DNA from: Roseinatronobacter alkalisoli
GTDB lineage: Bacteria; Pseudomonadota; Alphaproteobacteria; Rhodobacterales; Rhodobacteraceae
Assembly (NCBI RefSeq): GCF_028745735.1
Contig: NZ_JAQZSM010000003.1
Coordinates: 186,001-250,000 of the forward strand
Length of the DNA stretch: 64,000 bases
Direction of reading: 5' to 3'
Numbering within the stretch: the stretch's first letter is position 1; the number at the start of each line of letters is the position of its first letter. A program made the translations under genes and the position numbers. This document shows, one piece after another, positions 44,563 to 53,929 of the stretch. The notes beneath the pieces are model-generated. The model did no database searches. It saw only the letters and a list, made by a program, of their open reading frames with translations, and was not told where the DNA came from.

Positions 44563-45996
44563 TTATGCCGCCCGCCGCGCGGCACTCGCCTTCAGCGGAA
44601 ACACCTTGGCGGGGTTCAGCAACCATTTGGGGTCGAACACATCCTTGATGCGCATCTGCGCTTCCATATCGGCGGTGGTATATTGCACCGACATCAGATC
44701 GCGCTTTTCAATGCCCACGCCATGCTCCCCTGTCAGACAGCCACCCACCTCAACACAGAGTTTCAGGATATCCGCGCCAAATGCCTCGCACCGTTCCAGA
44801 TCGCCGGGTTTGTTGGCGTCAAACAGGATCAGCGGGTGCATATTGCCATCCCCGGCATGGAACACATTCGCCACATCCAGCCCGTATTCGCGCGACATCT
44901 CGCCAATCCGGCGCAGCACGAATGGCAGGCTGGACACTGGAATTGTGCCATCAAGGCACATGTAATCATTGATCTGCCCCATTGCCCCGAATGCCGATTT
45001 GCGCCCCAGCCAGATCCTGGCGCTTTCTTCCGGTGATGCACTTTCGCGCAACTCCACCGGGTTGTGGCGCAGTGCAATTTGCTTGATCAGCGCCAGTTGC
45101 TCGTCAATCTCGGCCTCTGCGCCTTCGACCTCGACAATCAGCAGGGCTTCGCAATCGGGGTATCCCGCCTTGGCGAAATCCTCGCAGGCGCGAATGCAGG
45201 GGCGGTCCATGAATTCTATGGCCACCGGCAGAATGCCCGCCTTGATGATATCGGACACGCATTCACCGGCGACTTCATTGCTGTCAAACCCCATCAATAC
45301 GGGCCGCGCACCTTCGGGCTGGCGCAGAATGCGCAAGGTGGCTTCGGTCACAACACCAAGCTGCCCTTCGGACCCGCAAATGACACCCAGCAGGTCCAGC
45401 CCGCCCGCATCCATATATGGCCCGCCAATCTCGACAACAGTGCCGTCCATCAACACCATGGTCACGCCCAACAGGTTATTGGTGGTCACGCCGTATTTCA
45501 GACAATGCGCACCGCCGGAATTCATCGCGATATTGCCTGCAATCGCGCAGGCCAGCTGGCTGGACGGGTCCGGCGCATAGAAAAAACCGTTCCCTTCCAC
45601 TTCTTTCGTGACAGCAAGGTTGGTGATACCGGTCTGAACGCGGATAAAGCGGTCCGGGGTGTTCACCTCCAGCACATCGCGCAGGCGGGCCACGCCAAGG
45701 ATGATCGAATCCGCGCTTGGCAACGCCCCCCCTGCCAGCGAAGTGCCCGACCCGCGCGGGACAACCGGCACGCCTTCGTCATGGCAGACGCGCAGAATGG
45801 CGGCCACCTCTTCGGTGGTTGATGGCAGCGTCACCGCCATGGGAATGCAGCGATAGGCGGTCAATGCATCGCATTCATAGGCGCGGCATTCCGTTTCATC
45901 GGTGATCAGCGCCTCTGATGGCAGCACAGCCTGCAGGCGTGCCAGAACGTGGTCACGTTTGGCCAGTATGGCCCTGTTGGGTTCCGGCATTTCCAT
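44563..45996 (-). CDS. glcD: Glycolate oxidase catalytic subunit
   Basis: A 477-residue flavoprotein of the FAD-linked oxidase family oxidising glycolate (and often D-lactate) to the 2-oxoacid. Features are PRGSGTSLAGGALPS (FAD pyrophosphate loop), AGNIAMNSGGAHCLKYGVT, EVGGCLTGEHGVGIEKRDL and FDPKWLLNPAKVFP. ATG 45996 (MEMPEPN) is chosen because GAGGAGGG lies six bases upstream; an earlier in-frame ATG at 46017 would put it inside coding sequence. First gene of the operon. Feeds glyoxylate that the reductase at 30011 or the glycine pathway could use. Confidence 0.94.
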   Translation of the reverse strand: MEMPEPNRAILAKRDHVLARLQAVLPSEALITDETECRAYECDALTAYRCIPMAVTLPSTTEEVAAILRVCHDEGVPVVPRGSGTSLAGGALPSADSIILGVARLRDVLEVNTPDRFIRVQTGITNLAVTKEVEGNGFFYAPDPSSQLACAIAGNIAMNSGGAHCLKYGVTTNNLLGVTMVLMDGTVVEIGGPYMDAGGLDLLGVICGSEGQLGVVTEATLRILRQPEGARPVLMGFDSNEVAGECVSDIIKAGILPVAIEFMDRPCIRACEDFAKAGYPDCEALLIVEVEGAEAEIDEQLALIKQIALRHNPVELRESASPEESARIWLGRKSAFGAMGQINDYMCLDGTIPVSSLPFVLRRIGEMSREYGLDVANVFHAGDGNMHPLILFDANKPGDLERCEAFGADILKLCVEVGGCLTGEHGVGIEKRDLMSVQYTTADMEAQMRIKDVFDPKWLLNPAKVFPLKASAARRAA

Positions 45997-46071
45997 GGCA
46001 GCCCTCCTCGCTATCATTGGTAATGTATTATTACCAATTTCGCAAATAGCAAGGGTATTCGTGCCCTCCGG

Positions 46072-46686
46072 CTACAGCGCGACGGCGCGCAACACCAGTT
46101 TAATGGCGATCCCCCACATGATCACGCCGATCAGAACTTCCAGCACAACCCATGCGCGCGGGCGCGCCAGAACCGGTGCAAACAATCGCGCTCCATAGCC
46201 AAGTGCGCCGAAAAACACGAAAGATGCAATAATGGCCCCCGTCCCGAAGGCCCATTGCCAGGGCGCATATTGCAATGACAACGCGCCCAGCAAGGCGACA
46301 GTATCCAGATAGACATGCGGGTTCAGCCAGGTGAAGGCCAGACAGATGGCCACCACGCGGGTCAGTGATACCGGCGCGCCATCTGTCGGGCGCAGCGCTT
46401 CGCCGCCCCGCCATGCAGCACGAAACCGCAACGCACCATAGATCGTCAGAAACGCCACGCCGCCCCATAGCATGATCAGCTGAAACCCCGGCAGCGTGGT
46501 GGCAATCATCTGTGCCCCTGCCACCCCGATCGCGACCAGAGCCGCATCCGAGACTGCGCAGATCAGCACCACAATACCCACATATTCACGCCGCAGCCCC
46601 TGCCGCAGCACAAAGGCATTCTGCGCGCCGATCGCCGCAATCAACCCCAGCCCCGAAAAGAACCCCGCAATGAAACCCGCAATCAC
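46072..46686 (-). CDS. LysE/ArgO-type amino acid exporter
   Basis: A 204-residue inner-membrane protein with about six hydrophobic segments. The LysE/ArgO family signature GLIAAIGAQNAFVLRQGL is at residues 14-31, and FTWLNPHVYLDTV is the second conserved motif. It probably exports basic amino acids (lysine/arginine). The start is GTG at 46686, preceded by AGGAGG at six bases. LysE-family genes are often flanked by an LysR-type regulator; none is present within this window's neighbours. Confidence 0.88.
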   Translation of the reverse strand: MIAGFIAGFFSGLGLIAAIGAQNAFVLRQGLRREYVGIVVLICAVSDAALVAIGVAGAQMIATTLPGFQLIMLWGGVAFLTIYGALRFRAAWRGGEALRPTDGAPVSLTRVVAICLAFTWLNPHVYLDTVALLGALSLQYAPWQWAFGTGAIIASFVFFGALGYGARLFAPVLARPRAWVVLEVLIGVIMWGIAIKLVLRAVAL

Positions 46687-46887
46687 GTCCCACCTCCTGC
46701 TGTCCTGCTTTTAGCGCTATCGGACAAGGCAGGGTGGTATTCAAGTGCAAATTCCGGCGCAGCGGTGGTCACGCTTGCGGCGAAACCAGTGCTGGACAGG
46801 CATGACCCGACCGAAGGCGTGGCCATGGCAATGCCGCGCGCAGAGGGGTCAATCCCCCCAAGGGCGGCCCCCCCTTTTCGGGAACAA

Positions 46888-48867
46888 TCACTCCGCCGCG
46901 ATGGGCGCGGGGTCAACCAAGGCTATAATATCCATCATGATGCGGTTCAGCTGGAAATCCTTGGGCGTATAGACCTGCGCGATCCCCATCGCGCGCAACT
47001 TCGCCGCGTCATCTTCGGGAATGATTCCGCCCACAATAACCGGCACATGGGCCAGCCCTTCGGCCTGCATAAGGTGCATCAGTTCTTCCATCAGCGGCAT
47101 ATGCGACCCCGACAGAATGGACAGGCCCACCACATGCGCATCTTCATCGCGCGCGGCGGTCACAATTTCAGCCGGGGTCAGGCGAATACCCTCATAGTGA
47201 ATATCCATCCCGCAATCGCGGGCACGCGCGGCAATCTGTTCGGCCCCGTTGGAATGCCCGTCCAGCCCCGGCTTGCCAACCACGAATTTCAGCCGCCGCC
47301 CCAGCTTGCTGCTGACCGCATCCACGGCATCGCGCACCGGGTCCAGCCCTTCGGTGCGGTTGGACTGTGCGCGGCTGACGCCGGTTGGCGCGCGATACTG
47401 GCCAAAGGCCGCGCGCATTGTTTCGCCCCATTCGCCGGTTGTCGCCCCCGCCTTCGCCGCCGCGATGGAGGCGGGCATCACATTGACGCCGGAACGCGCC
47501 GCCTCGCGCAGATCGGCCAGCGCCTGACGCACTGCCCCGTCATCACGCGCCGCGCGCCAGGCATGCAGCCGCGCGATCTGGTCTGCTTCTGCCGCAGGGT
47601 CGCAGACCATGATCGCCCCTTCACCGGTGGTCAAGGGCGATGGCTCAGTGGTGGTGAATTTATTCACCCCCACAACCACGGTCGCGCCGCTTTCAATGCC
47701 CGCAATCCGTTCGGCGTTTGAGTCCACCAGCCGCGATTTCATATACTCAATCGCCTTGACCGCGCCGCCCATATCATCAATCCGCGCCAGTTCTTCACGC
47801 GCGCCCGCGACCAGTTGCGCCACCTTGCGGTCCACTGCGGGATTGTTGTCGAACAGGTCATCATATTCCAGCAGGTCAGTCTCGAACGCCAGTATCTGCT
47901 GCATGCGCAGCGACCATTGCTGGTCCCATGGGCGCGGCAGGCCAAGCGCTTCGTTCCATGCCGGAAGCTGCAAGGCGCGCGCGCGCGCGTTTTTCGACAG
48001 CGTGACCGCCAACGCTTCGATCAATATGCGGTAGACATTGTTTTCTGGCTGCTGTTCCGTCAACCCAAGGCTGTTGACCTGCACACCATAGCGGAAGCGG
48101 CGGTATTTCGCATCCTCGACCCCGTAACGTGTGCGGCAAATCTCATCCCACAATTCCACGAAAGCGCGCATCTTGCACATCTCGGTCACAAAGCGGATGC
48201 CGGCATTCACAAAGAAACTGATCCGCCCGACCATGACGGGGAAATGTTCCGCCGGAACCTTGGTTTTCAGATCATCAAGCACTGCGCAGGCCGTGGCCAG
48301 CGCGAAGGCCAGTTCCTGCTGCGGTGTCGCGCCCGCTTCCTGCAGATGGTATGAGCAGACATTCATCGGGTTCCATTTGGGCAGATGTTCGCGCGTGTAG
48401 GCCGCGACATCGGTGATCATGCGCAGGCTCGGTTCGGGTGGGCAGATATAGGTGCCGCGCGACAGATATTCCTTGATCAGGTCATTCTGCACGGTACCAT
48501 TCAGTTTGGAAATATCCGCGCCCTGTTCCTCGGCCGCCGCGATATACAGCGCAAGCAACCATGGCGCAGTCGCGTTGATTGTCATGGACGTGTTCATCTG
48601 TTCCAGCGGAATCTGGTCGAACAGCATGCGCATATCGCCCAGGTGACAGACCGGCACCCCCACCTTGCCCACTTCGCCGCGCGCCAGGTCGTGATCACTG
48701 TCATAGCCCGTCTGCGTGGGCAGATCGAACGCCACCGACAGCCCTGTCTGCCCCTTGGACAGGTTCATGCGATAAAGTTCGTTCGAGGCTTTGGCTGTGG
48801 AATGGCCCGCATAGGTGCGGAACAGCCAGGGTTTGTCTTTGGCGGGTCCGGTTGCAGAGTCAGTCAT
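46888..48867 (-). CDS. ecm: Ethylmalonyl-CoA mutase (B12-dependent)
   Basis: A 659-residue coenzyme-B12 mutase converting (2R)-ethylmalonyl-CoA to methylsuccinyl-CoA in the ethylmalonyl-CoA pathway for C2 assimilation. The N-terminal half (RTYAGHSTAKASNELYR, VAFDLPTQTGYDSDH, CSYHLQEAGATP, FRYGVQVNSLGLTEQQP) matches the single-chain Ecm/MeaA group rather than methylmalonyl-CoA mutase. The C-terminal B12 domain has GKPGLDGHSNGAEQIA (Asp-x-His-x2-Gly). Start 48867 is preceded by AAAGG. It indicates growth on acetate, C1 or C2 compounds in a bacterium lacking the glyoxylate shunt. Confidence 0.92.
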   Translation of the reverse strand: MTDSATGPAKDKPWLFRTYAGHSTAKASNELYRMNLSKGQTGLSVAFDLPTQTGYDSDHDLARGEVGKVGVPVCHLGDMRMLFDQIPLEQMNTSMTINATAPWLLALYIAAAEEQGADISKLNGTVQNDLIKEYLSRGTYICPPEPSLRMITDVAAYTREHLPKWNPMNVCSYHLQEAGATPQQELAFALATACAVLDDLKTKVPAEHFPVMVGRISFFVNAGIRFVTEMCKMRAFVELWDEICRTRYGVEDAKYRRFRYGVQVNSLGLTEQQPENNVYRILIEALAVTLSKNARARALQLPAWNEALGLPRPWDQQWSLRMQQILAFETDLLEYDDLFDNNPAVDRKVAQLVAGAREELARIDDMGGAVKAIEYMKSRLVDSNAERIAGIESGATVVVGVNKFTTTEPSPLTTGEGAIMVCDPAAEADQIARLHAWRAARDDGAVRQALADLREAARSGVNVMPASIAAAKAGATTGEWGETMRAAFGQYRAPTGVSRAQSNRTEGLDPVRDAVDAVSSKLGRRLKFVVGKPGLDGHSNGAEQIAARARDCGMDIHYEGIRLTPAEIVTAARDEDAHVVGLSILSGSHMPLMEELMHLMQAEGLAHVPVIVGGIIPEDDAAKLRAMGIAQVYTPKDFQLNRIMMDIIALVDPAPIAAE

Positions 48868-49095
48868 CCTGGCACCTTTGGTCAGTTCGGGTCCGGCGCG
48901 CAGCCCCAAAAGGTGCGCGCAACTTTCTTACCCAAACGGATGATTTAAGCGCAAGATAATGTCAAGGCATAATCGCTGCATCGCGGCAATTTGCACGTCC
49001 GTCATGATATGGTGCTGCTTTTTGCACAGCAAAACAGACCGGATCGGTGTACATGCCGTCCGGTTTGCAAAGATCATGAGGGTTGAAAACCGCTG

Positions 49096-49605
49096 TTACA
49101 CGCGCGTCTGCCGGGACGGGCAGTCGCGGCGGACTTCGCGGTCGCGCAGGCCGGTTGCGACCAGCAGGCAGCGGTCGCGCGCTTCATAGTAATAGCCGCG
49201 CGCATACCACATGACCGCCCGGTCAATATCGCCATTCGAGACCAGCCACGCGCCTTTCAGGTAGCGGCCCGCATATTCAAGGTTCACTTCCGCGTTCAGC
49301 AAATCCTCTGGTGCGCCCTGAAACCCCATCTGCCGCGCGGTTTGCGGCAGGATCTGCATCAACCCCCAATAGGGGCCGTTGCGGGCATGGGCGCGGTAAT
49401 CGCTTTCGCGTTGGATAACGCGGTGCAGCAACGCTTCGGGAATGTCATGCTTTGCGGCATATTTCCGCACCAGCGCGCGCATCTGCGGTGTTTCACCCGG
49501 ATAGAGGTTATGGCCTGGACCCACCGCGCGCGTGGCTTCGGGGCTGGAGTTACCGCAGGCTGCCAGCGCCAGCACAACACCGATCATAAGAAAAATACGT
49601 GGCAT
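49096..49605 (-). CDS. Lytic transglycosylase lipoprotein
   Basis: A 169-residue SLT-type lipoprotein. The lipobox ALAACGN (Cys17) follows a short hydrophobic signal. The catalytic glutamate is in RVIQRESDYRAHAR, followed by GPYWGLMQILPQTARQMGF and a NAEVNLEYAGRYL segment typical of soluble lytic transglycosylases, which cleave the glycan strand of peptidoglycan to give 1,6-anhydro ends. Small for the family, with a C-terminal extension rich in Arg/Cys. Its ribosome-binding site (AGGA) lies inside the end of the upstream TfoX-type gene, four bases away. Confidence 0.87.
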   Translation of the reverse strand: MPRIFLMIGVVLALAACGNSSPEATRAVGPGHNLYPGETPQMRALVRKYAAKHDIPEALLHRVIQRESDYRAHARNGPYWGLMQILPQTARQMGFQGAPEDLLNAEVNLEYAGRYLKGAWLVSNGDIDRAVMWYARGYYYEARDRCLLVATGLRDREVRRDCPSRQTRV

Positions 49606-49609
49606 GCGG

Positions 49610-49948
49610 TCAATCCTGACGTATGGGGGCCGTAATCACGCCAAGCGCATCAAGCGCGGCGTCAATCGGCAATGTTTTCGGACAGTGTTCTTCTTTCAGC
49701 GCGTCAAAACGCACCCGCAGGCGACGCTTTTCTTCGCCCTTGCAATCATTCCAGGGGCGGCCCTGCAAGCCCATTTCCAGAACGTAATAGGCAATGAAAT
49801 GCGGCCGCACGCCCGATTGCAGCAGCCGCGCATAGGCGGCGTCACAGCCCAGGTTGCGTAATTCTTCGGCATTGTTGATGCCCACACGCGCAAACGAGGC
49901 CTCCATCGCGGGGCCGAGATTGCGGATCGATGAAATCGGCGTTGGCAT
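49610..49948 (-). CDS. TfoX/Sxy C-terminal-domain-type protein
   Basis: A 112-residue protein matching the C-terminal domain of TfoX/Sxy competence regulators (ISSIRNLGPAMEASFARVGI, NAEELRNLGCDAAYARLL), a helix-hairpin-helix-like fold that contacts DNA or partners. The N-terminal TfoX domain is absent. It is followed at four bases by the lytic transglycosylase gene, so the two may be co-expressed. The role in Rhodobacteraceae is not established; a connection to DNA uptake or gene transfer is only suggestive. Confidence 0.8.
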   Translation of the reverse strand: MPTPISSIRNLGPAMEASFARVGINNAEELRNLGCDAAYARLLQSGVRPHFIAYYVLEMGLQGRPWNDCKGEEKRRLRVRFDALKEEHCPKTLPIDAALDALGVITAPIRQD

Positions 49949-50085
49949 GGTCGGGGCAATGTGCTGCGTGCCGGGTTACGGTCACATCCTGCACTTCCTT
50001 AGCAAAGCATTGCGCCCGCGCAAAGTGTCTTTGCGCTGTCCCTGCCGCGAAACAGGGCCATATAAGCGGGAACTGGCCTGAGCGT

Positions 50086-50232
50086 TCAGATCAGCGCCCA
50101 GTCGCTAAAGCGTGTCACGGGCTTTTGTGTGGCGGCATTGCGCGGGTGGCCGGGGCGCATATCAGCGCTGATACCGGGGGCCGCGCCGGGGCGCTTGGTG
50201 GTTGCAGGGGTTGGGGTGGGAATTGTACGCAT
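50086..50232 (-). CDS. Small protein, 48 residues, unknown
   Basis: Begins MRTIPTPTPATTKRPGAAPG and ends with a KPVTRFSDWALI segment. The ATG at 50232 has AAGGACAGG upstream. There is no membrane segment. The proline/threonine-rich N-terminal and the conserved-looking C-terminus resemble short Rhodobacteraceae proteins I recall, but this is memory only. It is separated from serS by a gap of about 160 bases. Some uncertainty remains whether it is expressed. Confidence 0.55.
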   Translation of the reverse strand: MRTIPTPTPATTKRPGAAPGISADMRPGHPRNAATQKPVTRFSDWALI

Positions 50233-50389
50233 GGCACCTGTCCTTGATAAAATTAACAACAGGTTGATCAGGCCGGGCAAAGCGGGCCAAATTCGGGCAT
50301 ATGCAGGTGTAATTCGCGACGTTAGCGCAACCAACGCCGCGACTGATGCCATCGCGCAACAGTATGCTGCGGTTCAGGCAGGTCTGTGG

Positions 50390-51682
50390 TCAGACCAGAT
50401 CCCCCGTTGGGGTGATGCGAGTCCTACCCCCCAGATAACGGTGCAGCGCGGCAGGCAGATCAACGCCGCCATCAGCGCTCTGGCCGTTTTCCAGCACGGC
50501 AATCAGGCAGCGCCCGACCGCCACACCTGACCCGTTCAGCGTATGCACGAATTCCGGCTTGCCGCCATCTTCGGGGCGGAAACGCGCATTCATGCGCCGC
50601 GCCTGAAAATCACCGCAGACCGACACGCTGGAAATCTCGCGGTATTTGCCCTGCCCCGGCACCCAGACTTCGATGTCATGGGTTTTCTGCGCTCCAAACC
50701 CCATATCGCCCGTGCACAGCACAATGCGCCTGTAGGGCAGTTCCAGCCTTTCCAGCACCGCTTCGGCGCAGCGCGTCATGCGTTCATGTTCCGCCAGACT
50801 GTCAGCGGGATGTGTGACCGACACCATTTCGACCTTTTCGAACTGGTGCTGGCGCAACATGCCGGTGGTGTCCTTGCCCGCACTGCCCGCTTCGGACCGG
50901 AAGCACAGCGTATGGGCGCAAAACCGCAATGGCAGCGCGCGACCATCCAGAATTTCGCCTGCGGCAAAATTTGTCAGCGTCACTTCCGATGTCGGGATCA
51001 GCCACCAGCCATTGGTGGTCTGATAGCTGTCCTCGGCGAATTTCGGCAACTGGCCGGTGCCATACATCGCCTCATCACGCACCAGAACGGGGCTGTTCAC
51101 TTCAGTCAGGTCGTGCTGGTCCACATGCAGATCGGTCATGAACTGCGCCAGCGCGCGATGTACCCGCGCCACCGCCCCGCGCAGCACCACGAAGCGCGAG
51201 CCCGACAGTTTTGCCGCTGTGGCAAAATCCATATTCGGGGCAATGCCCGCAATTTCAAAATGCTCCACCGGCTGGAAATCGAATTCGCGCGGCGTGCCCC
51301 AGGTTTTCAGTTCGACATTATCATCTTCATCCGCACCATCGGGCACTTCGGCCAGGGGCAGGTTCGGCAGGGTTTCGAGCACCTGACGCAACCGCGCGTC
51401 TTCATCCTTCGCTAGCTTTTCATTTTCCGAGATTTCTTGTTTGAGGCGTGACAACCCTGCTTTGAGTGCCTCAGCACCTTCTTTGTCACCTTTTGCCATT
51501 GCCGAGCCAATCGCCTTGGCAGCAAAATTCATCTCTGCTTTTTGCGTTTCCACGGTATGCAACGCTAGTCGACGAGCTTGATCTATCGCTAATATTCCCT
51601 GCGACTGCGGCCCCATCCCGCGACGGGCAAAGCCTGCATCAAAGGCGGTGGGGTTTTCACGGATGGCGCGAATGTCGTGCAT
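50390..51682 (-). CDS. serS: Seryl-tRNA synthetase with low-GC coiled-coil segment
   Basis: A 430-residue class II synthetase charging tRNA-Ser and tRNA-Sec. The N-terminal helical arm (residues ~27-100) binds the tRNA long variable arm. The catalytic domain has motif 2 [21 protein letters not shown] and motif 3 near [18 protein letters not shown]. Residues ~25-94 are encoded by AT-richer DNA (51400-51610) than the flanks, and the arm sequence contains [17 protein letters not shown]. The frame is unbroken. The start has GAGAGAAG upstream. Divergent from ppx. Confidence 0.96.
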   Translation of the reverse strand: MHDIRAIRENPTAFDAGFARRGMGPQSQGILAIDQARRLALHTVETQKAEMNFAAKAIGSAMAKGDKEGAEALKAGLSRLKQEISENEKLAKDEDARLRQVLETLPNLPLAEVPDGADEDDNVELKTWGTPREFDFQPVEHFEIAGIAPNMDFATAAKLSGSRFVVLRGAVARVHRALAQFMTDLHVDQHDLTEVNSPVLVRDEAMYGTGQLPKFAEDSYQTTNGWWLIPTSEVTLTNFAAGEILDGRALPLRFCAHTLCFRSEAGSAGKDTTGMLRQHQFEKVEMVSVTHPADSLAEHERMTRCAEAVLERLELPYRRIVLCTGDMGFGAQKTHDIEVWVPGQGKYREISSVSVCGDFQARRMNARFRPEDGGKPEFVHTLNGSGVAVGRCLIAVLENGQSADGGVDLPAALHRYLGGRTRITPTGDLV

Positions 51683-51905
51683 GATCTTCTCTCAATTCGG
51701 TAACTGGCGGCGTATGGCGTGCGCGGAAGGGGGGAATCGGCCCGCGCGCACCCGTTATGGCCCATCCCGCCGTCAAGTGGTAGGGGCGACAGGGCACAGG
51801 TTTACCCCGGTGCGCCCCTGCCCGCCCTGCGGCATCTGCGTGATTGACCCCGCGCGCAGCAGTCGGGTAGAGTGCGGCCATATTGTGCCAGACAGGAGCT
51901 GCCGC

Positions 51906-53528
51906 ATGGATGGCAATACGCGCGTCCCGGATTCGGACGACGCACCCCCGCCAAAAGCGGGTCTTTTCGACAATCCCGTTTTCACTGACCCATCTGCCCG
52001 CGCCCTGTCACAGGTGGGCGTTATCGATGTCGGGTCAAACTCTGTCCGGTTGGTGGTATTTGACGGCGCAGCACGCTCACCTGCCTATTTTTTCAATGAA
52101 AAGGTGCTTTGCGGGCTGGGAAAGGGGCTGGTTGCCACGGGTCGGCTGAACCCTGAAGGGCGTGTTCGCGCGCTGGCCACCATAAAACGCTTTGCCCTGC
52201 TGGCGCGGGGCATGGCGATGACAAACCTGACCATGGTTGCCACCGCCGCCATGCGCGAAGCCGAAGACGGGCCGGAATTTCAGGCCCTGATCGAAAAAGA
52301 AACCGGGTTGCGCATGCGCGTGATCGATGGCGCGGAAGAAGCCCGCCTTTCGGCGCAGGGCGTGCTGACCGGCTGGCCCGAAGCGCAGGGGCTGGTCTGC
52401 GATATTGGCGGGTCATCCATGGAACTGGCCGTGGTGGGTGGCCGACATGTAGACCAGACCGTGACATCGCCGCTGGGGCCGTTCCGGCTGCAACAGGTGG
52501 CGGGCGGCAAGAAGGGGTTGCGCCAGCATATCAGCACGATCCTGAAATCCCTGCGCGATCAGGTCGGCAGCCATCATGATGCACTGTATCTGGTTGGCGG
52601 GTCATGGCGCGCAATCGCCCGGCTGGACATGGAACGGCGCGGCTATCCGCTGAAGGTTCTGCACGAATACACTATGACGCCCAAGTCTGTGCGCAAGACC
52701 ATCGACTGGATCGCGGAACAGGATCTGGCCAGCCTGCGCGCCGGTACCGGCATTTCCGCAGAACGCATGTCGCTTGTTCCGCTGGCAGCCCAGGTATTGC
52801 GCCAGTTGATCCATACTTTCAGCCCGCGATTCATCTGTGTTTCCAGCTATGGAATTCGCGAAGGCATTCTGTATGAACAGATGCCCGATGCCCTGCGCGC
52901 GCGCGACCCGCTGATCGAAGCGTGCCATTTCATGGAACATGCCAGTGCGCGCCTGCCCGGTTTTGGCAAGAAGCTGTATCATTTCCTGCTGCCGCTTTAC
53001 CGCACCCGCCCCGAGGCCCGTCTGCGCCTGATCCGTGCTGCCTGTCTGCTGCATGATGTGAACTGGCGCGCGCATCCCGATTACCGCGCCGATGCCTGTT
53101 TCGACACATCAACCCGCGCAAATCTGGGCGGGCTGGACCATGAGGGGCGGGTTTATCTGGGCATTGCACTGATGTATCGCTACAAGACCAGCGGCATGCG
53201 CCCGCGTATCAAGGAAATCGCCGGGTTGTTGCCTGCGAAGGATCTGGCAGAAGCGAAAATGCTGGGCCGTGCATTGCGTTTTGGGTCCATGTTTTCCATG
53301 GAGGGGCCGGAAAACGCGGGCGAGCTGCGCTATTTCCCCAAGAAGCATATGCTGGAACTGGTGCTGGAACGGGACATGCAGGACTTGTTCACCGAAGTCG
53401 CGGCGCAGCGCTTTCATGCGCTTGCCCAGCAGGTGGACGCCGAAGCGAAAGTGCGCGTGCGGCGCAGCTACAGCTCAAAGGGTGAAACGGTGCCTTCAGC
53501 CCCCTCTGACGGGGCGGGCGCGGGCTGA
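51906..53528 (+). CDS. ppx: Exopolyphosphatase (Ppx/GppA family)
   Basis: A 540-residue ASKHA-fold phosphatase degrading polyphosphate or converting pppGpp to ppGpp. The nucleotide phosphate loops are IDVGSNSVRLVVFD (residues ~39-52) and VCDIGGSSMELAVVGGR; the second half is an HD-like region (LHDVNWRAHPDYRADACF). The start at 51906 (MDGNTRV) is chosen because AGGAG ends 8 bases upstream. The end overlaps the convergent secreted protein gene by 61 bases. Confidence 0.9.
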   Translation: MDGNTRVPDSDDAPPPKAGLFDNPVFTDPSARALSQVGVIDVGSNSVRLVVFDGAARSPAYFFNEKVLCGLGKGLVATGRLNPEGRVRALATIKRFALLARGMAMTNLTMVATAAMREAEDGPEFQALIEKETGLRMRVIDGAEEARLSAQGVLTGWPEAQGLVCDIGGSSMELAVVGGRHVDQTVTSPLGPFRLQQVAGGKKGLRQHISTILKSLRDQVGSHHDALYLVGGSWRAIARLDMERRGYPLKVLHEYTMTPKSVRKTIDWIAEQDLASLRAGTGISAERMSLVPLAAQVLRQLIHTFSPRFICVSSYGIREGILYEQMPDALRARDPLIEACHFMEHASARLPGFGKKLYHFLLPLYRTRPEARLRLIRAACLLHDVNWRAHPDYRADACFDTSTRANLGGLDHEGRVYLGIALMYRYKTSGMRPRIKEIAGLLPAKDLAEAKMLGRALRFGSMFSMEGPENAGELRYFPKKHMLELVLERDMQDLFTEVAAQRFHALAQQVDAEAKVRVRRSYSSKGETVPSAPSDGAGAG

Positions 53529-53866
53529 TCCGGTTCTTCCGCATCCGGGTCCGCGATATCCGGCGCGGGATGCCTGCGCCTAATCAGAATATCGCCATTG
53601 GGCAGCACTTCGGGCGGATGATAATCCACCATATCGCGCAACTGCCCCAGTAGGCGGCGCAATTCCGGTTCAGCCGCTTCAAGGCTGCGTTCCATCTCGC
53701 GCATATGGGGATCGGCATGATCGACGAAATCGCGCAACAGACGCTCTATCAGCCCGAAAATACCCTCACCCTGCATTGACTCCGGCGCTGAATCGCGGCC
53801 CTCGCCATAAACCGGTAAGGCCGCAGTCAGACACAGGCATATCACTATGGTCGGGATCACGCGCAT
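53468..53866 (-). CDS. Small secreted protein of unknown function
   Basis: A 132-residue exported protein. The signal peptide (MRVIPTIVICLCLTAALPVYG) is followed by a charged helix (MQGEGIFGLIERLLRDFVDHA and REMERSLEAAEPELRRLLG) and an acidic, proline-rich tail. Relatives in Rhodobacteraceae are often labelled AAA+ ATPase, but no Walker motif exists here. Its 3' end overlaps the end of ppx by 61 bases on the opposite strand. Function unknown. Confidence 0.75.
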   Translation of the reverse strand: MRVIPTIVICLCLTAALPVYGEGRDSAPESMQGEGIFGLIERLLRDFVDHADPHMREMERSLEAAEPELRRLLGQLRDMVDYHPPEVLPNGDILIRRRHPAPDIADPDAEEPDQPAPAPSEGAEGTVSPFEL

Positions 53867-53929
53867 ATCTACATTATATCCCATATCGGGGCATGCAGCC
53901 AGCATTGTCACGCGGGTTTGCGCGGCCCT

